A stretch of 64,000 nt of DNA from Brotaphodocola catenula (GCA_020686985.1 JAJEPU010000005.1:48270-112269); one strand, 5' to 3'. Shown: positions 16,984 through 25,257, counted from the first letter of the stretch. The notes: generated by a model not told the origin, from the sequence alone. Numbers and translations: made by a program.

Positions 16984-17211
16984 CTATTGAATATCGACAA
17001 CAACCTTTTTTTCTTCTTTTGAAGCAGCCGCCTTGACAACGGAGCGGATTGCTTTTGCAATGCGTCCCTGCTTGCCAATCACCTTGCCCATATCGGACGG
17101 GGCAACCTTCAGTTCAATCACAGTCTCGCCGTCTTTTTCAGTCTCGGTGACAACCACCTCATTCGGATTGTCTACTAATGCTTTCGCAATCACCTCAACC
17201 AAATCTTTCAT
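16984..17211 (-). CDS. khpA: KH-domain RNA-binding protein KhpA (YlqC)
   Basis: Small KH-domain protein that, with KhpB, binds RNA and affects cell elongation and division in Firmicutes. It is about 75 aa and has the KH signature MGKVIGKQGRIAKAIRSVVKA with the GKQG loop. The start is taken as ATG 17211, which has GGAG 6 bases upstream; a GTG four codons earlier is in frame. It lies 17 nt after rpsP, its constant neighbour. Confidence 0.94.
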   Translation of the reverse strand: MKDLVEVIAKALVDNPNEVVVTETEKDGETVIELKVAPSDMGKVIGKQGRIAKAIRSVVKAAASKEEKKVVVDIQ

Positions 17212-17228
17212 AGCTGTCTCCACTCAGA

Positions 17229-17471
17229 TTACTGAATACCAGCAGTCTTCAGCAGCTTTGCTACACGGTCGGTCGGCTGAGCGCCAGTTGCCAGCCACTT
17301 CTTGGTCTCTTCCTCGTTGAACTTGATTCCGCTCGGCTCAAGGTTCGGATCGTAGGTACCAACCTCAGCGATGAATCTTCCGTCTCTCGGGGATCTAGCA
17401 TCTGCTACAACGATTCTATAAAAAGGATTCTTCTTTGCGCCCATTCTTCTTAATCTCATCTTAACTGCCAT
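17229..17471 (-). CDS. rpsP: Ribosomal protein S16
   Basis: 30S subunit protein. It is 80 aa, normal length, beginning [40 protein letters not shown] (here RFIAE) and containing the S16 core YDPNLEPSG. The ATG has AAGGAGG 8 bases upstream. It lies in the ffh-rpsP-khpA order typical of Firmicutes, with 164 nt between ffh and rpsP. Confidence 0.98.
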   Translation of the reverse strand: MAVKMRLRRMGAKKNPFYRIVVADARSPRDGRFIAEVGTYDPNLEPSGIKFNEEETKKWLATGAQPTDRVAKLLKTAGIQ

Positions 17472-17531
17472 TTTAATTAGCCTCCTTGACTTTCTTTCAA
17501 TCTTCTTGATCTGTTTTCTTTTTTATCAACA

Positions 17532-17549
17532 AATACAGCTTCCTGTATT
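17532..17549 (-). promoter_or_regulatory. 7-bp stem with GAAG loop in the ffh-rpsP gap
   Basis: On the minus strand AATACAG, GAAG, CTGTATT forms a compact hairpin followed by TTTGTTGAT. It is 60-odd nt upstream of rpsP and 86 nt after ffh. It may be a weak terminator or a leader hairpin; the T-run is poor. The rest of this gap shows nothing clear. Confidence 0.4.
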
Positions 17550-17635
17550 GTTACCACATTTACTGTTACCGTTCATATGTTGCATAAACAATAACCATTT
17601 GCTGACCTCTCTCGCTCAATATCTTTATCCTGTGC

Positions 17636-19009
17636 TTAGAAAGGCATCTTAAATTTGCCCAGCATATTTCCGAGACCGCCCAGACCACCGCGATTCTTCT
17701 TTCCACCGCCCATCATGCCCGGAAGCTGTTTCATCATCTTCTTCATCTGGTCAAACTGCTTGACGATTCGATTCACCTCGCTGATGTCCACTCCGGCACC
17801 GCGCGCAATGCGCTGTTTTCTCGAAGGATTCATCAGAGCGGGATTTGCCCGTTCTTCCTTTGTCATGGAAAGGATGATCGCCTCAATCCGGTCCATCGAC
17901 TTCTCATCGACTTCCGGAATTCCGCCCTTGAGCTGTCCCATTCCCGGCATCATGCTCATGATGCTTCCCAGACCGCCCATCTTCTTAATCTGAGCCATCT
18001 GTTCAAGGAAATCGTTGTAGTCAAACTCTGCTTTTCGCAGTTTCTGACTCATCTCGCGCGCCTTCTCCTCATCGACCTGAAGTTCTGCCTTCTCGATCAG
18101 GGTCAGGATATCGCCCATTCCAAGGATTCGGGATGCCATACGATCCGGGTAGAACTGTTCCAGATCGGAGAGCTTCTCTCCCATACCAATATAGAGAATC
18201 GGCTTGCCTGTCACGGAACGGATCGAGAGAGCCGCACCGCCTCGGGTATCACCGTCAAGTTTCGTTAAAATCACACCGTCAATTCCGACCTTCTCCTGGA
18301 AGCTCGATGCTACATTGACTGCGTCCTGTCCGGTCATCGCGTCGACAACGAGAATTGTCTGATCGACATGAACCGTCTCCTTGATGTTGACTAACTCCTC
18401 CATCATGTCCTCATCGACATGAAGACGACCAGCCGTATCGAGGATCACAACATTGTATCCATTCTTGCCTGCATGCTCTACGGCAGCTTTTGCAATGTTG
18501 ACCGGATTCTGATTTTCACCCATGGAGAAAACCGGTACTCCCTGCTTATCTCCATTGATCTGTAACTGTTGAATAGCTGCCGGACGATAGACATCACAGG
18601 CTACCAGAAGCGGTTTTCTGCCCTTTGCCTTCATCTTTCCGGCAATCTTTGCCGTGGTCGTCGTCTTACCTGCACCCTGAAGACCTGCCATCATAATGAC
18701 GGTGATCTCACTTGCCGGACGAAGCGCAATCTCGGTTGTCTCCGACCCCATCAGTCGAACGAGTTCTTCATTTACAATCTTGATTACCATCTGTCCCGGC
18801 TGAAGGGAACCAAGCACTTCCTCACCGACTGCCCGTTCCTGAACGGAGCTGATGAACTGCTTGACGACCTTGAAGCTGACATCCGCCTCGAGAAGTGCCA
18901 TCTTAACTTCTTTCAGTGCGGTCTTTACATCTGCTTCACTCAGACGTCCCTTGCCTCGCAGGTTCTTAAATACATTTTGCAATTTATCGGATAAGCTCTC
19001 AAAAGCCAT
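17636..19009 (-). CDS. ffh: Signal recognition particle protein Ffh
   Basis: GTPase that binds signal sequences on ribosomes with SRP RNA and delivers them to FtsY (encoded at 33015). It is 457 aa: N domain, G domain with GLQGAGKTTT (about 109-118), DTAGRLH and TKLDGDTRGG, then a methionine-rich M domain (about 300-457) with MSMMPGMGQ and the C-terminal MMKQLPGMMGGGKK stretch. The start has CAGGAGG upstream. It follows ylxM by 53 nt. The SRP RNA gene itself was not found in the window. Confidence 0.98.
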   Translation of the reverse strand: MAFESLSDKLQNVFKNLRGKGRLSEADVKTALKEVKMALLEADVSFKVVKQFISSVQERAVGEEVLGSLQPGQMVIKIVNEELVRLMGSETTEIALRPASEITVIMMAGLQGAGKTTTTAKIAGKMKAKGRKPLLVACDVYRPAAIQQLQINGDKQGVPVFSMGENQNPVNIAKAAVEHAGKNGYNVVILDTAGRLHVDEDMMEELVNIKETVHVDQTILVVDAMTGQDAVNVASSFQEKVGIDGVILTKLDGDTRGGAALSIRSVTGKPILYIGMGEKLSDLEQFYPDRMASRILGMGDILTLIEKAELQVDEEKAREMSQKLRKAEFDYNDFLEQMAQIKKMGGLGSIMSMMPGMGQLKGGIPEVDEKSMDRIEAIILSMTKEERANPALMNPSRKQRIARGAGVDISEVNRIVKQFDQMKKMMKQLPGMMGGGKKNRGGLGGLGNMLGKFKMPF

Positions 19010-19062
19010 CTAACATCCTCCTGCCCAGCTTTCGCTGTTTCTGCGTCAGTTTTGCCTTCGCA

Positions 19063-19404
19063 TCACAGATCTATGATGTCGCTGGAAATCTGTTCTATTT
19101 TTTCAATCAATTTTCTGTCGTTTGTCTCTTGAAACCTCTGCGTCAACTCGCGGATCTCTGTCACCAGCTGCTTTGTCTCCTGAAACTTCTCAATCAAATG
19201 AAGTTTCTCCTCGTATCCGGCAAGAATCCGGTCACAGCGCTTGATCAGATCATGCACGCCCTGTCGGCTGATTCCCTGTTCCTGCGCAATCTCACTCAGC
19301 GACATGTCATTGAAGATCACATCCTCATAGACGTTTCGCTGATGTTCTGTGAGAAGCTCTCCGTAAAAATCATACAGAAGACTCTGTTTTACAATGCTTT
19401 CCAT
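19063..19404 (-). CDS. ylxM: YlxM family helix-turn-helix protein
   Basis: Small DNA- or RNA-binding protein always linked to ffh in Firmicutes and reported to stimulate the SRP pathway in streptococci. It is about 113 aa, with a sigma-70 region-4-like helix-turn-helix (MSLSEIAQEQGISRQGVHDLIKRC) and a C-terminal coiled coil rich in Glu/Gln. The start is ATG 19404 with AAGGTGA upstream; the frame opens eight codons earlier in the promoter region. It is the first gene of the operon and stands 16 bases from a near-perfect promoter. Confidence 0.93.
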   Translation of the reverse strand: MESIVKQSLLYDFYGELLTEHQRNVYEDVIFNDMSLSEIAQEQGISRQGVHDLIKRCDRILAGYEEKLHLIEKFQETKQLVTEIRELTQRFQETNDRKLIEKIEQISSDIIDL

Positions 19405-19419
19405 AACATCACCTTGGAT

Positions 19420-19448
19420 ATCATACATGAAAACATTTTCGGTGTCAA
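19420..19448 (-). promoter_or_regulatory. Sigma-A promoter for ylxM-ffh-rpsP-khpA
   Basis: On the minus strand a perfect -35 TTGACA (19443-19448) and a -10 TATGAT (19420-19425) are separated by 17 bases. The leader is only about 10 nt. Confidence 0.88.
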
Positions 19449-19479
19449 GTATTTTTTCTTTACACCCATAAAATTTTAT

Positions 19480-19504
19480 TCAAGTCGACGAAAGCATCGA
19501 CTTA
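19480..19504 (-). repeat. Dispersed AAGTCG hairpin element, copy 4 (minimal form)
   Basis: The minus strand reads AAGTCGA, 8 bases, TCGACTT, a perfect 7-bp stem. It overlaps the nth stop codon and is followed by GAATAAAATTTT. The right arm CGTCGACTTGAA is shared with the copies at 6271 and 25258. It may also serve as a weak nth terminator. Confidence 0.5.
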
Positions 19505-20137
19505 TACTCCCACCTTCGGGCAAATGTCACTCAGACAGCACCGGTCACAGTACGGCTTCGTGCGTGCCGTGCAGACCTCCCGTCCATGCCAGACAAGGCG
19601 GTGACAGAGCTCACTTCCCTCCTCCGGCGGAACGAGCTTCCAGAGCGCCATCTCGACCTTCTTTGGCTCCTTGATTCCGTCCACAAGTCCCATTCGATTT
19701 ACAAGACGGATGCAGTGCGTGTCCGTGACGATTGCAGGCTTGCCAAACACATCGCCCATCATCAGGTTTGCACTCTTTCTCCCGACTCCCGGAAGCGAGA
19801 GAAGAGCATCGAAATCATCCGGAACCTGTCCGCCGAATTTCTCACAGAGCATCTTCATGCATGCGCTGATGTCTCTCGCCTTACTGTGTCCAAGACCACA
19901 CGGTCTGACGATCTCCTCGATCGATTCCACCGGGGTCTTCGCAAGTGCCTGAGGAGACGGATATTTTTCAAAGAGCGCCGGCACAACCTGATTGACCCTT
20001 GCATCGGTGCACTGCGCTGCGAGACGCACGCTCACAAGCAATTTCCACGCTTCTTCGTAGTTGAGCGTACAATCCGCATCCGGATATGCCTCCTTCAGTC
20101 TCTGGATGATCTCCAAAGTCCGTTCCTGTTTTGTCAT
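19502..20137 (-). CDS. nth: Endonuclease III
   Basis: DNA glycosylase/AP lyase of base excision repair that removes oxidised pyrimidines. It is about 211 aa with the helix-hairpin-helix LPGVGRKSANLMMGDVFGKP that carries the catalytic lysine, the catalytic aspartate in VTDTHCIRLVNR, and the C-terminal 4Fe-4S cluster cysteines in CTARTKPYCDRCCLSDICP. The start is ATG 20137; GGGAGG lies about 11 bases upstream, a little far. A TTG seven codons earlier is open but unlikely. Confidence 0.96.
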   Translation of the reverse strand: MTKQERTLEIIQRLKEAYPDADCTLNYEEAWKLLVSVRLAAQCTDARVNQVVPALFEKYPSPQALAKTPVESIEEIVRPCGLGHSKARDISACMKMLCEKFGGQVPDDFDALLSLPGVGRKSANLMMGDVFGKPAIVTDTHCIRLVNRMGLVDGIKEPKKVEMALWKLVPPEEGSELCHRLVWHGREVCTARTKPYCDRCCLSDICPKVGV

Positions 20138-20242
20138 ATTTCGTTCTTCCTCCCGCAAGTAGTCTTTTTTACCTATTTCTATTTCTCTTTCTCATACTCA
20201 TTTTTCTCATGCTTATTTCGAATCCTTTGTTCTCCCGCTCCG

Positions 20243-20815
20243 TCAATCCTGTCTTTTCTCTCCGCTATCCGGCTCTGACAAGAACTTCTTCTCCCAGTAC
20301 GGACGCATCTTTAATACCAGACTGCTACCGGTAAGCGCAATGAGAAAACCTCCAAGCACATCCGTCGGATAGTGCACACCGAGATAAAGCCTCGAGAATG
20401 CCACAAGCACCGCCAAAATCAGTAAAGGAACCCCCGCTTTTTTCGGAAGTAGATGAAAACAGATCAGCGCGCATGCAAACGACGCACAGGTGTGTCCCGA
20501 CGGAAACGAGTAGTCATGCGGGCGCACAATCAACGGAACGATCAATGTCGAAAAATCGTATGGTCTGGTTCTCGCTACCAGATTTTTCAAGAAAAGATTC
20601 GTCACAAGAAAGCCAAAGATAAGGGAGAGAGCAGATGCAATACCCTCTGTTTTTGTTCTTTTATTAAGAATCAAAACAAGTGTAAGAAAAATCCAGAACC
20701 ATCCAGCATTCCCAAGCATTGTGATCGCCCGCCAAAATTCTGTCCCGATCTCCGTTCTCAGATGATTCTGAATCCAAAGCAAAATTCCAAGCTCCATCTG
20801 TGTCACAGCCGTCAT
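20243..20815 (-). CDS. PAP2 superfamily membrane phosphatase
   Basis: Membrane phosphatase of the type that acts on phosphatidylglycerol phosphate, undecaprenyl pyrophosphate or phosphatidic acid; the substrate cannot be told from sequence. It is about 190 aa with five or six membrane helices and the full PAP2 motifs: KNLVARTRP (C1), YSFPSGHTCAS (C2) and SRLYLGVHYPTDVLGG (C3), including the catalytic histidines. The start is ATG 20815 with AGGTGA upstream. Four 17-bp-periodic direct repeats (20918-20975) stand in its upstream region. Confidence 0.88.
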   Translation of the reverse strand: MTAVTQMELGILLWIQNHLRTEIGTEFWRAITMLGNAGWFWIFLTLVLILNKRTKTEGIASALSLIFGFLVTNLFLKNLVARTRPYDFSTLIVPLIVRPHDYSFPSGHTCASFACALICFHLLPKKAGVPLLILAVLVAFSRLYLGVHYPTDVLGGFLIALTGSSLVLKMRPYWEKKFLSEPDSGEKRQD

Positions 20816-20900
20816 CCGCACTCACCTGCCTTCCATACCTTTCTTTCATGTCTTCCATGTCAGTCATCTTCTCTTCTCTAAGTTTCTTTTCTTTTAAGAC

Positions 20901-20985
20901 GCTTACCGTAGTTACTTTCTTATCGCATTTATTCTCTTATTGTTTTTACTATCTTATCACTTGTACGCTCTTATCGTCCCGGCTT
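20901..20985 (-). repeat. 17-bp-periodic direct repeat array upstream of the PAP2 gene
   Basis: TCTTATC (or TCTTATT) begins at 20918, 20935, 20952 and 20969, each exactly 17 bases apart. A degenerate unit (GCTTACC) begins at 20901. On the minus strand the core is GATAAGA, often followed by nnGTAA. It lies in the gap between the M20 gene and the PAP2 gene, about 100-160 bases before the PAP2 start, and looks like a set of protein-binding sites. Confidence 0.65.
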
Positions 20986-20995
20986 TTCCCACTAA

Positions 20996-22309
20996 CTATT
21001 TCAGGAGATCACACACAATCAGAGAGAAGACACGGATTGCATCGACAAGCACCTTCTCATCAAAATCAAAGGCTGTCGTGTGCTGAGCAGATGCCATGTC
21101 CGTTACCGATCTCATATAAGTCGCCTTTCCGCCATGCTCCTGCACGCGGTTCATCATCAGGGAGATGTCCTCACTTCCCCAGTTCTGTGCATTCTCACAA
21201 CTGCTGACTTTCAAATCCGGCATCTGCTCGCGGACAAGATTGCCGATGTAGGCGAGGAAATCCTCATCGCTCTGCTGGGACTCTCCGCCTCCCTGAAGCA
21301 CCATCTCACACCGACATCCCGCAATATCTGCCGCTGCCTGACAGATCCGCTTTGCCTGCTCATCCATATAGCTGTTGATCTCGGTCGTCGCTCCACGCAC
21401 CTCCATCTGAAGCACCGCATGATCCGGGATCACATTTCTTCCTGTTCCACCCTCAATCACACCGACATTGACGCGCGTAATGCCATCGCTGTGTCTCGGA
21501 ATCGCATAGAGGTTGAGGACTGCATTTGCCGCTGCAACGATCGCATTGCATCCCTTCTCCGGAAATCCCCCCGCATGTGCAGCCTTTCCATAAAAATGCA
21601 CATCGTACTTCCAGTTTGCAAGAGAGCCCCAGGTTCCCGGTGTCAGATCTCCATCGTCCGGACCACCGCTCGGTGCAACGTGAGTTCCGATAAAGTAATC
21701 CACATCGTCGAGATGACCGTGGGCAACAATCGCGCGTGCGCCCTTTCCTCCCTCCTCGCCCGGCTGAAAAATCAGCTTGACTGTGCCGTGAATCTGATCT
21801 CTCATCTTCATCAGAACCTCGGCAACTCCGAGACCGATCGTCGCATGACCATCATGACCACAGGCATGCATCCACCCCAAATGCTCAGACGCAAAGCCCT
21901 CGCGGTACGGGCGGTGCTCCGTGGTTGCATCCTCCCTCATTCCAAGGCAATCAATATCAAAACGCAGAGCAACAACCGGGCCTTCCCCACAGTGCAGAAT
22001 TCCGATCACTCCGGTGTATCCTTCCTTCATCTCATCGGTCAGATACTCCTCTGGCGCTCCCCACGCAATCGCCTCCCTCGCATGAGCCTGCAGCTCCTCC
22101 TCCGACGGGACTCCCATACGGGCAGATTCCAGACAAACTTCTTTTCCGGTCAACACGTCATCATAGCCAAGTTCAGTCAGCGTCTTTGCAATGATTGCCG
22201 AGGTTCGCATCTCATACCAGGCCATCTCCGGATGCTTATGAAAATCTCTTCTTCTCGCCCGGCTCTTCTCATCGAGCATACGCGCATATTCTGTAATCTT
22301 CTCGTACAT
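20996..22309 (-). CDS. M20 family amidohydrolase, AbgA-like (aminobenzoyl-glutamate hydrolase subunit A type)
   Basis: Zinc-dependent hydrolase of amide bonds in N-acyl amino acids. It is 437 aa, beginning with the AbgA-like RRRDFHKHPEMAWYEMRT. The metal-binding residues are complete: HACGHDGHA, GEEGGKGA, GTHVAP and the C-terminal SAQHTTAFDFDE. The inserted segment around 60-100 (PSEEELQAHAREAIAWGAPEEYL) is also seen in p-aminobenzoyl-glutamate hydrolase subunits. No subunit B gene is next to it, so it may act as a homo-oligomer on another acyl amino acid. The start has GGGAGA upstream. It lies just downstream of a GntR regulator, with a palindrome over its promoter. Confidence 0.85.
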   Translation of the reverse strand: MYEKITEYARMLDEKSRARRRDFHKHPEMAWYEMRTSAIIAKTLTELGYDDVLTGKEVCLESARMGVPSEEELQAHAREAIAWGAPEEYLTDEMKEGYTGVIGILHCGEGPVVALRFDIDCLGMREDATTEHRPYREGFASEHLGWMHACGHDGHATIGLGVAEVLMKMRDQIHGTVKLIFQPGEEGGKGARAIVAHGHLDDVDYFIGTHVAPSGGPDDGDLTPGTWGSLANWKYDVHFYGKAAHAGGFPEKGCNAIVAAANAVLNLYAIPRHSDGITRVNVGVIEGGTGRNVIPDHAVLQMEVRGATTEINSYMDEQAKRICQAAADIAGCRCEMVLQGGGESQQSDEDFLAYIGNLVREQMPDLKVSSCENAQNWGSEDISLMMNRVQEHGGKATYMRSVTDMASAQHTTAFDFDEKVLVDAIRVFSLIVCDLLK

Positions 22310-22338
22310 CGTTTTTCTCCCATCGTCTTATTTTTGTC

Positions 22339-22363
22339 ACAGCTTACACTCTGTATAAACTAT
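22339..22363 (-). promoter_or_regulatory. Palindromic operator candidate overlapping the M20 gene promoter
   Basis: ACAGCTTACAC, TCT, GTATAAACTAT: two 11-base arms round a 3-base centre, 8 of 11 positions symmetric. It overlaps the predicted -10 (TATAGT, 22359-22364) of a minus-strand promoter whose -35 TTAACA is at 22382-22387 (17-base spacer). Related palindromes are at 23127-23151 and 48328-48352. Confidence 0.6.
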
Positions 22364-22387
22364 AATTGTTTTTTCTTATTATGTTAA
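22359..22387 (-). promoter_or_regulatory. Predicted promoter of the M20 amidohydrolase gene
   Basis: On the minus strand -35 TTAACA (22382-22387) and -10 TATAGT (22359-22364) are separated by 17 bases. The -35 lies inside the last codons of the gntR gene. Confidence 0.55.
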
Positions 22388-23092
22388 TCCTTCTTTTTGC
22401 AACATTTTGGGCTTCACAAAATAATCCGGAAAATGTTCCCGAATATCCTCGATATTCTCCGTATAGCGGTTCAAATGACGGCGCGCAATCTCCGATGCCT
22501 TCTCCTCATCCCTGTCTTCAATCGCATCGAGCAGTTCTTCATGATCCTGAATCACATTTTCTGTTGCCAATCTGCACAGATACTTTAACGTTGAAGTTCG
22601 GTCAAAATGAGGAGCCAATCCTTCTGCAAGCTCATGCCAGTAGCCTCTCCCACACAGCTGATAAATCATTCCGTGAAACTCTTTGTCAAGGACAAGACTC
22701 TCCTCGACCTGATCCGTCTCGACACACACTTTCCAGCGTGCAACATTCTCCCGAAGTTTTTTCAAATCGTCTTCCCCGATCATTCTGCATGCCATCCTTG
22801 CAAGCTCTGATTCCAGAACACTTCGCATGTGGCGCACCTCGTCGACAAGATCCAGATCAATATAAGAGACATAGGTACCGATCTTCGGCCGAATCTCCAC
22901 CAGATGTCTCTGCGCCAGTTCCAAAAGTGCTTCCCGAAACGGTGTCCGACTTACACCGCAAAGTTCACAGAAATCTCTCTCAAGAAGCTGATCCCCCGGT
23001 TTTAATCTGACGTTGACAATATTATCGAGGAGAATCCGCATGATGTATTCTTTTGCCGATTCTTTCCGCTTTTTTTCCAGTACAAGAATCAT
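22379..23092 (-). CDS. GntR family transcriptional regulator, FCD domain
   Basis: DNA-binding regulator with a winged helix-turn-helix (about 12-75; GDQLLERDFCELCGVSRTPFREAL) and a C-terminal FCD ligand domain (about 85-220). That domain keeps the metal/ligand-binding pattern: D in LDKEFHGMIY, H in EFHGM, and HEELLDAIEDRD. It is 237 aa. Such regulators usually respond to organic acids or amino-acid derivatives and control neighbouring catabolic genes. Here the neighbours are the M20 hydrolase downstream and a divergent PfkB kinase. A shared palindrome lies at its own promoter and at that of M20. Confidence 0.9.
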   Translation of the reverse strand: MILVLEKKRKESAKEYIMRILLDNIVNVRLKPGDQLLERDFCELCGVSRTPFREALLELAQRHLVEIRPKIGTYVSYIDLDLVDEVRHMRSVLESELARMACRMIGEDDLKKLRENVARWKVCVETDQVEESLVLDKEFHGMIYQLCGRGYWHELAEGLAPHFDRTSTLKYLCRLATENVIQDHEELLDAIEDRDEEKASEIARRHLNRYTENIEDIREHFPDYFVKPKMLQKEGLT

Positions 23093-23126
23093 CTGCCTTT
23101 TTCCCTTTCCTGCAAAATTTTCTGTT

Positions 23127-23151
23127 CCTGTTTATGCGCTGCACAAACTGT
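23127..23151 (-). promoter_or_regulatory. Palindromic operator candidate at the gntR transcription start
   Basis: CCTGTTTATGC, GCT, GCACAAACTGT. The right arm and centre are identical to the site at 48328-48352. It begins four bases downstream of the gntR -10 box and so covers the transcription start, fitting autorepression. Confidence 0.62.
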
Positions 23152-23155
23152 AACT

Positions 23156-23184
23156 ATTATAGAACATTTTTTTGCTTTCTACAA
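23156..23184 (-). promoter_or_regulatory. Predicted promoter of gntR
   Basis: A perfect -10 TATAAT (23156-23161) on the minus strand with a poor -35 TTGTAG (23179-23184) and a 17-base spacer. Confidence 0.55.
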
Positions 23185-23193
23185 GCATCGCTC

Positions 23194-23222
23194 TTGATAG
23201 AAACCTGTTCTTGCCTTATAAT
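23194..23222 (+). promoter_or_regulatory. Sigma-A promoter of the PfkB kinase gene
   Basis: -35 TTGATA (23194-23199), 17 bases, -10 TATAAT (23217-23222). The leader to the ATG at 23352 is about 123 nt. The promoter is divergent from gntR; the GntR-type palindrome lies about 43 bases upstream of its -35. Confidence 0.82.
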
Positions 23223-23351
23223 AAATTGGAATATTTTTGTGCTATTTCACACACAATTTCCACACCTGACAAGCACTGTCAGCAGAAACAGCTGTGGAAA
23301 TTTATCGAGTTTCACAATCTCAGAAATTACACAGTCAGGAGGCATACTTTC

Positions 23352-24275
23352 ATGAAACCAGCACTTATCATCGGCTCCACCTGCGTGGATGTCATCATCA
23401 ATGTCGACCATCTTCCAAAGACGCAGGAAAATCTCCGTCCGACTTCTCAGAGCATGGCACTTGGCGGATGTGCATTCAATACCGCTCAGATGTTCCGTCT
23501 TCTTCACGCTCCGCACACCTTCATCACCCCGGTCGGAAGTGGAATGTTCGGCGATTATGTTGCTTCCAATATGAAACGTGCAGGAATCCCGATCTCTGTC
23601 TCCGTTCCCGACCAGGAGAATGGCTGTTGCTACTGCCTCGTTGAGGCTTCCGGAGAGCGCACGTTTCTCTCCTATCATGGTGTCGAATACACCTTTCAAA
23701 AAGAATGGATGGAACCTTATCCTGCAGATGAATATGGTCTTGTCTATGTATGCGGACTTGAAATTGAGGAGAAGACCGGCGACAACCTCATCGAATACTT
23801 GGAGGATCACCCTTCGCTGACCGTTTGCTATGCCCCGGGACCGCGCGGAAAACGGATTTCGGCTGAGCGCACCGACCGAATGATGGCACTTCACCCGATG
23901 CTTCACATCAATGAGCAGGAAGCGATGGATCTAAGCGGATGCACAGATGTTAAGGAAGCCGGACGCCTTCTTCACGAGAAGACACAGAACACCGTCATCA
24001 TCACCCTCGGCGCTGACGGAGCGTTCTGCATTGAGAAAGACGGAACTTCCTACCTCGTTCCTCCTGTCCCGGCAAAGAAGATCGTCGACACGATTGGCGC
24101 CGGAGATTCCCACATCGGAACGATCCTCGCCTGTCTGACACTTGGTCTTCCGCTTCATGACTCCATCGCCTACGCAAACCAGGTTTCTTCCGCAATCGTT
24201 GGTGTCAAGGGCGGTACTCTCCCCGCAGAGCTTCTTCCACCGCTCCCGGAAGCCCTTGCAAAACTAATTAAATAA
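23352..24275 (+). CDS. PfkB family carbohydrate/nucleoside kinase
   Basis: ATP-dependent kinase of the ribokinase fold; the substrate could be a sugar, a nucleoside or pseudouridine. It is 307 aa with the N-terminal substrate region IGSTCVDVIINVDHLP, the GG switch in LGGCAFNTAQM and the ATP/catalytic motif DTIGAGDSHIGTILA with its catalytic aspartate (residue 252). The start is ATG 23352 with CAGGAGG 9 bases upstream; the open frame extends 60 codons up through the promoter and is not used. It is the only plus-strand gene between 11.2 and 43.6 kb and stands divergent from gntR, which suggests co-regulation. Confidence 0.9.
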   Translation: MKPALIIGSTCVDVIINVDHLPKTQENLRPTSQSMALGGCAFNTAQMFRLLHAPHTFITPVGSGMFGDYVASNMKRAGIPISVSVPDQENGCCYCLVEASGERTFLSYHGVEYTFQKEWMEPYPADEYGLVYVCGLEIEEKTGDNLIEYLEDHPSLTVCYAPGPRGKRISAERTDRMMALHPMLHINEQEAMDLSGCTDVKEAGRLLHEKTQNTVIITLGADGAFCIEKDGTSYLVPPVPAKKIVDTIGAGDSHIGTILACLTLGLPLHDSIAYANQVSSAIVGVKGGTLPAELLPPLPEALAKLIK

Positions 24276-24312
24276 AATCCAGTAACGTTAACCAGAATTC
24301 CCTATAAAAACA

Positions 24313-24380
24313 GGGGCTGTCGCTTGACAGAAGAACTTCATCCGGAAATTCCTCTGCAAGGCAACAGCCCCATATTTTTC
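24313..24380. terminator. Bidirectional terminator between the PfkB gene and potC
   Basis: GGGGCTGT and ACAGCCCC close a large hairpin. T-rich tracts follow on both strands (ATATTTTTC on plus, TGTTTTTA on minus). It serves the converging PfkB kinase gene and the pot operon. Confidence 0.8.
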
Positions 24381-24409
24381 TAAATCTAATCCAAAGGACC
24401 TAATCGATT

Positions 24410-25189
24410 TTAAACCACACTCTGAAGTCCCAACGTCTTCTCAATGATCAGCATAACGCCAAGCGTAATCACCATCATCAGCGTCGCAAGCGCTGCGATC
24501 GTCGGATCAAAGTGATACTCCACATATGCCATCATCTCAATCGGCAGTACCGATACACCGGCACTTGTGAGGAAGGCAGACAGGGATACGTTGTTGAAGG
24601 AGTTGATCACTGCCATGATGCAGGCAGAGACAATACCGGACTTGATGTTCGGAAGCAGGATGTGGAAAAAGGTGTATCCACTGCTTGCTCCGAGAATCCG
24701 CGCTGCCTCCTCCATCGAGAAGTCAAAGTTTGCAAGACTCGAGGTGATCACTCGCATCACATACGGAATCGAAAGGATCGTATGACCGATCAGAAGACTC
24801 GGCAGAGCCGGAAGGTGAAAACGATTCACGACATAGCGCAACATCACGAATCCGAGTACAATCACCGGAATCAGCACCGGAGAAAGGAACATACCCTTGA
24901 TGACTTCCTTTCCCTTAAAACGGTAACGATTCAGTGCATAAGCTGCCGGAAGTCCCAGAATCAGGGCGATAAATGTAGCAACAAATGCAATGATGGTGCT
25001 GTATTTTGCCGCACTGCCGAAGGATTTCACTTTCAGGATCTGACGATACCACTCAAGTGTGAATCCTTCTCCCGGGAATTTCAGATAATTCGTCTCACTG
25101 AAGGACGCTGCCATGATGACAAGCAGGGGTCCGATCAGAAAGATGTAAACCAGGATCGTGACGGCCAACAGAGATTTACTCTTCTTCAT
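24410..25189 (-). CDS. potC: Spermidine/putrescine-type ABC transporter permease PotC
   Basis: Second membrane subunit of a polyamine-type importer. It is about 259 aa with six membrane helices and the ABC-permease loop motif EEAARILGASSGYTFFHILLPNIKSGI, which contacts the ATPase. The start is ATG 25189; GAGGAG lies about 11 bases upstream, slightly far. The open frame continues 49 codons upstream through a dispersed repeat and is not protein-like. A 190-nt gap with a 77-bp structured element separates it from potD, which is unusual in such operons. Confidence 0.9.
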   Translation of the reverse strand: MKKSKSLLAVTILVYIFLIGPLLVIMAASFSETNYLKFPGEGFTLEWYRQILKVKSFGSAAKYSTIIAFVATFIALILGLPAAYALNRYRFKGKEVIKGMFLSPVLIPVIVLGFVMLRYVVNRFHLPALPSLLIGHTILSIPYVMRVITSSLANFDFSMEEAARILGASSGYTFFHILLPNIKSGIVSACIMAVINSFNNVSLSAFLTSAGVSVLPIEMMAYVEYHFDPTIAALATLMMVITLGVMLIIEKTLGLQSVV

Positions 25190-25257
25190 GATGTATTTTG
25201 CTCCTCTTTTATAATTCCTAATGTTGTCTGTCAGCAGAGAGATAACTATCACTGTAT

